From Paenibacillus turicensis (lineage in GTDB: Bacteria; Bacillota; Bacilli; Paenibacillales; Paenibacillaceae), in the NCBI RefSeq assembly GCF_017873435.1, contig NZ_JAGGKG010000004.1, positions 62,001 to 126,000 on the forward strand: a stretch of 64,000 nt of DNA, given 5' to 3'. How positions within the stretch are numbered: the stretch's first letter is position 1; the number at the start of each line of letters is the position of its first letter. Position numbers and translations under genes: made by a program. This document shows positions 57,642 to 64,000 of the stretch, in pieces. The notes below the pieces were generated by a model, which had not been told where the DNA came from, made no database searches, and worked only from the letters and a program-made list of their open reading frames with translations.

Positions 57642-58472
57642 ATGAAAGCGACCAAGAAAATAAATAACAATGTAGCTATCTGCGTAGATAACAACAATAA
57701 GGAATTGATTGCGTTTGGTAAAGGTATTGGATTTCCGCCAATGCCTTATGAGATTAAAGACCTTAGCGCCTTGACCATGACCTTTTACCGAATTGATAAA
57801 AGATTCTATGATTTGATTGAAGATATTCCTGAGCAAGTGCTTGAGGTGACAGCGCTAATCGTGGATGAAGCCCGTAAGACATTGCTCTCTCCCCTCAACC
57901 CTAACTTGTTAATTGGTTTGTCGGATCACATTAACTTCGCCGTTATTCGCTTAAGGAAATACAAAAAGATGCAGATGTTATTTTCTTATGATGTAGAGCA
58001 GCTATATCCAAAGGAAACGGCATTAGGGCGTTTTGCAGTCGATTTAATTAAGCGAAAGCTTGGCATGGTTCTGCCAGAGAGTGAGATTACCAATATTGCG
58101 ATGCACCTTGTTAATGCAAAGGAGGAAAAAGAGCCTGAAACCGAAGGCCCTGACACTGAAATGGTCATTTCCGAGGTTGCTAAAATGATTGAGGGATATT
58201 TTCAGATTGAAGTAGATCGTAACAGCTTTAATTACAATCGATTCGCAATGCATATGAGATATTATCTGAAGCGCATCAAAGAAGAAGCACAGTTTATGAA
58301 TGATAATAGTGCAATTTTTGATGCGATGAAGGAAAGTAATCCAGAGGTATACGATTGTGCGCTCATCATTAGCGATTTCATCGATAAAACTTTGCATGCT
58401 GAAACTACAAAGGATGAATTTCTCTATCTGATGATGCATATTTATCGTATCACTAAAAATAACAATATCTAA
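57642..58472 (+). CDS. BglG/LicT-family transcriptional antiterminator
   Basis: 276 residues. The RNA-binding domain (about 1-55, KINNNVAICVDNNNKELIAFGKGIGF) is followed by two PRD domains. Candidate phosphorylated His residues are seen in LSDHINFAV and IAMHLVNA (PRD1) and RFAMHMRYY and LMMHIYRI (PRD2). It binds RAT RNA and prevents termination when the PTS sugar is present. AAGGAG lies before the ATG. A perfect RAT site follows in front of the PTS gene. Confidence 0.93.
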   Translation: MKATKKINNNVAICVDNNNKELIAFGKGIGFPPMPYEIKDLSALTMTFYRIDKRFYDLIEDIPEQVLEVTALIVDEARKTLLSPLNPNLLIGLSDHINFAVIRLRKYKKMQMLFSYDVEQLYPKETALGRFAVDLIKRKLGMVLPESEITNIAMHLVNAKEEKEPETEGPDTEMVISEVAKMIEGYFQIEVDRNSFNYNRFAMHMRYYLKRIKEEAQFMNDNSAIFDAMKESNPEVYDCALIISDFIDKTLHAETTKDEFLYLMMHIYRITKNNNI

Positions 58473-58547
58473 ATTCTATCACCTAACTTTAGTATTTAAA
58501 ATCTAACATTTAACTTTAGCATGTAACATTTAACATCTAAATATTGT

Positions 58548-58620
58548 GGATTGTTACCCAACTATGGGGCATTACCCAAAACTAATATGAGTGCTTACTC
58601 GTATGGTTTTGGGTTTTTTT
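58548..58620 (+). promoter_or_regulatory. RAT antiterminator overlapping a terminator, ahead of the PTS gene
   Basis: GGATTGTTACCC and GGGGCATTACCC (58548-58577) form a 30-nt RAT element of textbook shape. Its last bases are shared with the terminator CCCAAAAC..GGTTTTGGGTTTTTTT (58575-58620), so the two structures exclude each other. Confidence 0.92.
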
Positions 58621-58670
58621 ATACACAGCTCTAGCACTCAAATTTATGACTTCAAAGGGAGGAACTACAA

Positions 58671-60638
58671 ATGGCAAAGCAGGAGCAAATCAGAAAAACA
58701 GCAGAACAAATACTCAACGCCGTTGGTGGTAAAAACAATGTTGGGCATGTTACCCATTGCATGACAAGACTTAGATTTAATTTGAAGGATGAAAGCGTCC
58801 CTAATCAGGAAGAAATCAAGAAAATTCCTGGTGTAATTGGTGTGATGGATGCTGGTGGACAATATCAAATTATTATTGGACAAACGGTGGAACAGGTCTA
58901 TAACAGTATTGTTGAAATTGGAGACTTTAAACAAGATTCTCTTCGTACTGATTTAGGTCAAGGTCAAAAGAAGAAAAAAACAATAGGATCTATTGGAAAA
59001 GGTATTCTTGATGGACTTGCAGGATGTTTAACACCACTCATCCCATTACTTATGGCTGCGTCTATGTTCAAGCTTCTTGTTGCTGTACTTGGACCATCTA
59101 TGCTTAATGTGATTAGTGAAGGTAGTGATGTTGCTACGTTGCTAACATTTGTAGGCGATGCTGGTTTTTATTTCTTCCCTATTATCGTAGGTTACACCGC
59201 AGCTAGAAAGTTTGGAGCTACACCTGTTATTGCAATGTTCCTCGGAGGTATCATGCTTCATCCTACATTTGTAGACATGGCGCTAGAAGGAAAAGCATTT
59301 ACTGTGTTTGGGATTCCTGCACAGGTTCAGAACTATGGTAGTAGCATTTTGCCGATTATCGCCTCAGTATGGGTTATGTCCTATATCGAGAAATTTTTCA
59401 AAAAATATTTACCTACAACAATAAAAACGATATTTGCACCTGCTTTAACCATCTTTGTCATGTTGCCTATTTCCTTAGTGGTTCTAGGTCCTGCTGGGGC
59501 TTGGGTTGGGGCTTATATTTCCAAAGGATTATTAGGCATGTCAGACCTTGGATTTGGTTTTGTCGCTGTCGCAATCATTGCTGCATTATGGCAATTTTTA
59601 GTTATTAGTGGTATGCATCTAGTGATGATTTCTACCTTGATTCTCGTCATGTCTCAAAATGGACAGGAATCACTGATTCTTCCCGCTGCAATCGCATCAA
59701 GTATGGCTGTAGCAGGAATGTGTCTTGGTGTAGCACTTCGTATGAAAAACAAAGAAGAGCGTGCATTGAGCTTCAGTTATTTAATTGCTGGTGCGATTGG
59801 TGGAGTGACAGAGCCAGGTATGTATGGTCTTGCTATCCGCTTTAAACGTCCATTCATCGGGTTAATGATCGGATCATTTGCCGGTGGACTATATGCAGGT
59901 ATTACCAAAGTAACAGCCTATGCTTTAATCCCAGTTGCTAACGTCTTATGTGGATTAAGCTTTGTAGGGGGACCAACGGGGAATCTTATTAATGGTATCA
60001 TCTCCATGGTCATTGCCTTTATCGTAGCAGCTATAGCAAGTTATTTCCTAGGAGTTAAAGAAGAAAATCCGACTACCCAAGAGGGTGAAAAAAAGGATAA
60101 CATCATTCATGCGGGAACACCAGTATTAGCATCAGATACCAATGTTGAAGCTATGCATTCAATGAATATGAACATAACTAATAACATGAATGACACAGCA
60201 CTGTATGCCCCTTTATACGGGAAGGTCATCCCGCTAAAGGAAATTGGAGATGGTGTATTTTCGGAAGGTGAGTTAGGACAAGGCTGTGGCATGGAGCCAT
60301 CTAAAGGAGAGCTATATTCCCCTTTTGACGCTGAAGTTATGGTTATCGCTAAAACAAATCACGCAATTGCACTAAAAAGTGATCATGGGACGGAAGTTTT
60401 AATTCATGTTGGATTGGATACGGTAAAATTAAAAGGACAAGGCTTCCAGCCATTAGTCAGGGTTGGGGACAAGGTGAAGGCTGGACAGTTACTCATGACA
60501 TTTTCAATTTCAGAGATCGAGGCGGCTGGTTACTCTCCAACTACGGCGATTATTATTACGAATACTGACATCAGTGTAAGCGATCCTGTTGTTCTGACTG
60601 GCGAAAAATCTCCTACAGATATCATTCTAAACTACTAA
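58671..60638 (+). CDS. PTS beta-glucoside-type EIIBCA
   Basis: 655 residues. EIIB has the phosphorylated Cys30 in VTHCMTRLRF; EIIC spans about 105-460 with multiple helices and GVTEPGMYG; EIIA ends the protein with VLIHVGLDTVKLKG holding the phosphorylated His. Order B-C-A as in BglP. Sugar unknown; with a YdjC deacetylase behind it, an acetylated or chitobiose-like sugar is possible. GGGAGG precedes the ATG. Confidence 0.93.
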   Translation: MAKQEQIRKTAEQILNAVGGKNNVGHVTHCMTRLRFNLKDESVPNQEEIKKIPGVIGVMDAGGQYQIIIGQTVEQVYNSIVEIGDFKQDSLRTDLGQGQKKKKTIGSIGKGILDGLAGCLTPLIPLLMAASMFKLLVAVLGPSMLNVISEGSDVATLLTFVGDAGFYFFPIIVGYTAARKFGATPVIAMFLGGIMLHPTFVDMALEGKAFTVFGIPAQVQNYGSSILPIIASVWVMSYIEKFFKKYLPTTIKTIFAPALTIFVMLPISLVVLGPAGAWVGAYISKGLLGMSDLGFGFVAVAIIAALWQFLVISGMHLVMISTLILVMSQNGQESLILPAAIASSMAVAGMCLGVALRMKNKEERALSFSYLIAGAIGGVTEPGMYGLAIRFKRPFIGLMIGSFAGGLYAGITKVTAYALIPVANVLCGLSFVGGPTGNLINGIISMVIAFIVAAIASYFLGVKEENPTTQEGEKKDNIIHAGTPVLASDTNVEAMHSMNMNITNNMNDTALYAPLYGKVIPLKEIGDGVFSEGELGQGCGMEPSKGELYSPFDAEVMVIAKTNHAIALKSDHGTEVLIHVGLDTVKLKGQGFQPLVRVGDKVKAGQLLMTFSISEIEAAGYSPTTAIIITNTDISVSDPVVLTGEKSPTDIILNY

Positions 60639-60699
60639 TTAATTATTATTAAATCAGCCGATAACATCGCATATTGTAACTAATAAGGAGGTAATAACA

Positions 60700-61458
60700 T
60701 TGCAAAAATTACTAATACGTGCGGATGATCTTGGTTATTCCGAAGGTGTGAACTATGGCATAGCTAAAAGTGTCATCGATGGACTTATCGGAAGCGTTGG
60801 AATTATGACCAATATGCCTGCCATTGAGCATGGGCTTAACTTGTTGGAGGGGACTGAGGTTTGTTTGGGACAGCATACAAATATTTGTATTGGCAAACCT
60901 TTAACTGATCCATCGTTAATCCCAAGCATTACGAATGAAAATGGCGAATTCAAATCGTCCAAGGAATATCGTGAGGCAAAAGAAGATTTTGTCGTGCTAG
61001 AAGAAGTCATATTAGAAATTGAAGCTCAATATGAGCGTTTCATCGAGTTAACAGGTCATCAGCCAAGCTATTTCGAAGGCCATGCCATCGCAAGTGATAA
61101 CTTTTTTAAGGGCTTAGAGCTCGTGGCTCAAAAGTACAATTTGAAATATTCACCCTACTCATTAGGTGGAGTTATCCCAATCAATGGGAAACAAGTTGAA
61201 ATTAACATGGAGGCCATGAAACCAAACTATGACCCGTTTGAAGCATTAAAGCTTTTTGTTGAGCAAAGTAACACCATTAACACCAACGACAACTACCTGA
61301 TGTTCGTCTGTCACCCGGGTTATTTGGACGGTTACATTTTGAAAAACTCTTCTCTTACTATACCAAGGGCATTAGAAGTAGATATGTTATGCGATCCTAC
61401 TACCTTGCAGTGGTTACAAGAAAAGGGCGTTGAATTAATTACGTATCATGATCTATAG
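60700..61458 (+). CDS. YdjC/ChbG-family carbohydrate deacetylase
   Basis: 252 residues. IRADDLGYSEGVNYGI, the metal-binding Asp pair; LGQHTNICIGKPLTD, YFEGHAIASDNF and VCHPGYLD complete the metal and active site. The start is TTG at 60700 behind AAGGAGG. ChbG removes an acetyl group from chitobiose phosphate; here the enzyme follows a B-C-A PTS, so it probably acts on the imported phosphosugar. Confidence 0.9.
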   Translation: MQKLLIRADDLGYSEGVNYGIAKSVIDGLIGSVGIMTNMPAIEHGLNLLEGTEVCLGQHTNICIGKPLTDPSLIPSITNENGEFKSSKEYREAKEDFVVLEEVILEIEAQYERFIELTGHQPSYFEGHAIASDNFFKGLELVAQKYNLKYSPYSLGGVIPINGKQVEINMEAMKPNYDPFEALKLFVEQSNTINTNDNYLMFVCHPGYLDGYILKNSSLTIPRALEVDMLCDPTTLQWLQEKGVELITYHDL

Positions 61459-61528
61459 CAGTATCAGTAACTTAATTCTAATATTATAACAAAACTTAAT
61501 ACGTTTTTGATTACCCTTTTATGCAAGC

Positions 61529-61576
61529 AAAAGGAGCCTATTCGCCATATAACATGGTAGATAGGCTCCTTTGTTA
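61529..61576. terminator. Bidirectional terminator
   Basis: AAAAGGAGCCTAT mirrors ATAGGCTCCTTT between the YdjC gene and the convergent xylanase. Confidence 0.9.
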
Positions 61577-61585
61577 ATTCTAAAC

Positions 61586-63286
61586 TTAGTTGCTTGCAGT
61601 TACATGAATATTGTCAATATTCGGTCCTTCTGTACCTGTAGTCACTACCTTAAATGAGTTCATTCCTTCATTCATTGGAACTTGAATGGTTGTTTCCCCC
61701 CATGTTCCCCAGTGTCCTGTTGCTGTAAATGGTGCATTATTAATCACTTTAGTTCCATTTACATAAACATCTAAATATCTTGTTCCTGTTTCTAAAGCAT
61801 AACGGAAGCGAACATTTTTAGTTCCTGATACTGCACAATAAATGTTATCCCATTGAATAGATGCACCTGTTACACCAGTAAAGTTCACAAAACTAATAGG
61901 GTTAGCTTCATCTGTTTGTTCTACAATAGCATTCACTAATGTAGTATCCTTCTCAGCTTCGTAAGTTGTACCCGTAGTATTTCCTGGATTTCCAGGATTT
62001 CCTGGGTTTGTATTTCCAGCGCCTAAGTCCGCTACAAATGTTGTTACACTTTGTGCAGGCAATTGTGCTGTAAATCCATTATTAGTGACATTGATATTTG
62101 CATTTGCTGCTAGGTTTCTAGAAGCATCTGTTACCCATGAAGACACGGTTGATGCTGAACCATTTTGCAATGTAATATTTTCAGAGGTTGCCCATGTATT
62201 TCTATTAATTGCAACAATAACAACTTTATTATCACCTTTGTATGCAGATACAAAAACATTATTTTCAGGCGTTTTCGTAGCATCTACACGTTTGTAGCCT
62301 GGACGTACAAATTTAGAGAAGTGCGCCATATTGTAGCCACGTTTAGTAATTGTGCCGTTTTCAGCCATTGGGCCATATCCTCTACGAATATACCACCATA
62401 CATAAGCTTCAAAATCGGCTTCTACCATTGCATGGTGCATATGATAGGAAATATCTAAGGCTTCTGGCCAACGGTTGCCTGAATCCATATCACTATTAGG
62501 ATAATAAACCTCTGTCATCCAAAGCCCTTTACCTTGTCCTTTTTGTTTAAACAAAGGATAAGCAAAATCTTTAAATTGAGTTCCATACGTATGTGCACCA
62601 AGAATATCCATGTTTTGCAACGCTTGTGGATCATTTAAAATTGGATCTGAAATATCTTTTCTATATTGGAATGACTCAGGCGCAATAACGCGGTTGTTAA
62701 TCGTTCCCGCATTTTCCTTCATGAAACGAAGAATTTCGTTTGGTGTCCACCATGTCCATTCATGCGCATAGTCAGGTTCATTTTGCACTGAAATCGCATA
62801 CAGATTAACCCCGTTGTTTTTCATATAAGTGTCAAACTCATTTAAATATTGAGCATATGCAGCATACTTATCATATTTAAGACGTTTTGCAGTTTGTCCA
62901 TTCTTATTAAAGTTCTCTACCATATCACTAGGTGGGTTCCAAGGAGAGGCAAATACAATCGCACCTTTCGCAATTGCCGCTTTTGCTGTAGCTACTTCTA
63001 ATTGCCAATTACTTTTATTTTCATGAATCGGAATTCTCAGAATAGAAAATCCAAGTTGATTAGCCCCATTGCCAAATGCTGTTTCACGTTGGGCTGCAGT
63101 AAGATCTCCAATCCATACGGAGTGGTTCATCCCTCCAAATCCTTGAATTCTTTGCTTCTCCGACGCTAAATTAACAGTAACGTTCCCTGCCGCTTCTGCC
63201 TTAGGAGACATTGGAATGGTGATTAGAGGTAATAACGTAGCCACTGCTAACATTGTAATGAATGACTTTTTTATGCGAGAAAACAT
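61586..63286 (-). CDS. xynC: Secreted GH30 glucuronoxylanase with C-terminal CBM
   Basis: 566 residues. A signal peptide ends near AEAA (residues 30-33). The GH30 subfamily 8 barrel has acid/base Glu170 in SVQNEPDYAHEW and nucleophile Glu259 in WMTEVYYPNSD; YIRRGYGPM is the loop that binds the methylglucuronic acid side chain. The side beta domain ends ALPAQSVTTFVADLG-like (about 425). A Pro-Gly linker (NPGNPGNPGN) leads to a CBM6/35-like module (about 445-566, TYEAEKDT to GPNIDNIHV). Bacillus XynC lacks the module. It cuts glucuronoxylan at methylglucuronate-substituted sites. Confidence 0.93.
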   Translation of the reverse strand: MFSRIKKSFITMLAVATLLPLITIPMSPKAEAAGNVTVNLASEKQRIQGFGGMNHSVWIGDLTAAQRETAFGNGANQLGFSILRIPIHENKSNWQLEVATAKAAIAKGAIVFASPWNPPSDMVENFNKNGQTAKRLKYDKYAAYAQYLNEFDTYMKNNGVNLYAISVQNEPDYAHEWTWWTPNEILRFMKENAGTINNRVIAPESFQYRKDISDPILNDPQALQNMDILGAHTYGTQFKDFAYPLFKQKGQGKGLWMTEVYYPNSDMDSGNRWPEALDISYHMHHAMVEADFEAYVWWYIRRGYGPMAENGTITKRGYNMAHFSKFVRPGYKRVDATKTPENNVFVSAYKGDNKVVIVAINRNTWATSENITLQNGSASTVSSWVTDASRNLAANANINVTNNGFTAQLPAQSVTTFVADLGAGNTNPGNPGNPGNTTGTTYEAEKDTTLVNAIVEQTDEANPISFVNFTGVTGASIQWDNIYCAVSGTKNVRFRYALETGTRYLDVYVNGTKVINNAPFTATGHWGTWGETTIQVPMNEGMNSFKVVTTGTEGPNIDNIHVTASN

Positions 63287-63396
63287 TAAAAATTCAACTC
63301 CCTTTTCTATTAATTTATAAAACTCGTAATGATAATATAATATTTTCCATTAAATATAAATAATACCATAGATCTAAATCAAGTCATTAACTCAGC

Positions 63397-64000
63397 TTAC
63401 TGAATATGAAAATAATCAAAGTCTACAAAACCACCTGTAGCTTTCGTAGCATAGTTAAATAAAGCAAATCGATATCCCATAAAATGTGGCATCGTGTAAG
63501 ACATTTGAAGTGTATTGCCGATGGAGGTCCAATTTGTCCCATTCAAGCTATAAGCAAAATAGGCTTTATCCGTCTGATTGGTAAAATCACACATCACTCT
63601 CAAATAAATTTGGTTTTGTGTTAAAGGTACACTAGCAACCTCAGACATTGTCCCAGAGCTCGCATTTACCATTACAATCGACTTCGTATTCCCTGACACC
63701 TTCACGCCAACAAATCCATACTTTGCTTGAAAAGCAGCAAGCCCTGCATAGTCTCCATCCTTCATTCCGGATGTTTCCATTGCGATGATACCTGTGCTTT
63801 TAGGACCAAACGTTCTTTGTGTCAAAGTATTACGCGCTTCAAGAATGCTTTTGCTGATTTTTCCATTTTTGATACGCATAAAACCATTTCGCTCTGATAA
63901 TGACCAATTTTGAGGATCAGGGTTATGGTTCCATTGCCATACCTTTGAAAGTGCCGCACTATTAAACTCATCTGATGCATACACCTTCTTAGCTGGGTAA
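63397..64000 (-). CDS. C-terminal part of a GH43-type xylan-active enzyme (5' end outside window)
   Basis: The frame is open to the window edge (PAKKVYASDEFNS). The visible 200 residues form a concanavalin-like beta-sandwich: WQWNHNPDPQNWSLSERNG, GFMRIKNGKI, RTFGPKSTGIIAMETSGM, DYAGLAAFQAKYGFVGVKV, MPHFMGYRFALFNYATKATG. This is the accessory domain found after GH43 beta-xylosidases and arabinofuranosidases. The catalytic domain is not visible, so the family is an inference. It lies upstream of xynC on the same strand. Confidence 0.75.
   Translation of the reverse strand, partial: YPAKKVYASDEFNSAALSKVWQWNHNPDPQNWSLSERNGFMRIKNGKISKSILEARNTLTQRTFGPKSTGIIAMETSGMKDGDYAGLAAFQAKYGFVGVKVSGNTKSIVMVNASSGTMSEVASVPLTQNQIYLRVMCDFTNQTDKAYFAYSLNGTNWTSIGNTLQMSYTMPHFMGYRFALFNYATKATGGFVDFDYFHIQ

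Noticed and set aside
1-64000. tRNA, rRNA, insertion sequences or prophage genes
   Set aside because: Looked for tRNA-like cloverleaf ends, rRNA motifs and transposase or phage motifs; none was found. By-eye reading could miss a lone tRNA.

Overview
The window reads as chromosomal DNA of a low-GC, spore-forming Firmicute, most likely Paenibacillus or a close relative. The pur operon order (purE-K-B-C-S-Q-L-F-M-N-H) and its guanine riboswitch plus PurR-type box are Bacillales-like. A thiaminase I resembling the Paenibacillus thiaminolyticus enzyme, a GH30 glucuronoxylanase resembling Bacillus XynC, and many CcpA-type cre sites point the same way. No rRNA, tRNA, CRISPR array, prophage or intact insertion sequence was seen.

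Layout. (1) 1-13.9 kb, minus strand: the IMP biosynthesis operon from purE to the start of purH, preceded by promoter, PurR box, guanine riboswitch and terminator. Several gaps inside it carry long imperfect palindromes, including four tandem 203-bp copies between purC and purS. (2) 14-18.7 kb: an ASCH-domain protein, a MerR regulator with an MFS efflux pump, a quinone oxidoreductase-like protein, a universal stress protein and a DUF1294 membrane protein. (3) 18.8-24.9 kb, plus strand: a probable thiamin-antivitamin locus. It holds a MilB-like CMP glycosidase, a thymidylate-synthase-like CMP hydroxymethylase, a methyltransferase and secreted thiaminase I, i.e. bacimethrin biosynthesis, followed by a TPP riboswitch, thiD, thiE and a HAD phosphatase. 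(4) 25-38 kb: mixed housekeeping and accessory genes (DUF4183 protein, topoisomerase III, Mrr-like nuclease, CPBP protease, sulfurtransferase, DMT exporter of unlike base composition, DinB, pentapeptide repeats) with several gene remnants. (5) 33.6-34.6 kb and 38-56.5 kb: a large allantoin catabolic region. (6) 56.5-64 kb: a HAD phosphatase, a LicT/PTS/YdjC sugar operon with RAT antiterminator sites, then secreted xylan-degrading enzymes.

How the parts work together. In the allantoin region PucI imports allantoin, AllB opens the ring and AllC makes ureidoglycine. This goes to oxalurate either through AllE plus AllD or through PucG. A fused AllF-AllG protein with AllH then gives oxamate and carbamoyl phosphate, and carbamate kinase recovers ATP. 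allD, allE and the carbamate kinase gene are each present twice, and one kinase copy sits behind a remnant of the allFG start. Six promoters of this region share a dyad (TTGTK-N6/7-AAYAA), placed either about 21 or about 51-54 bp upstream of the -10 element, plus cre-like sites at four of them. PucR, encoded in the cluster, is the natural candidate to bind the dyad. In the antivitamin locus the Asp found where thymidylate synthases have Asn predicts cytosine-nucleotide use, which fits the other genes there.
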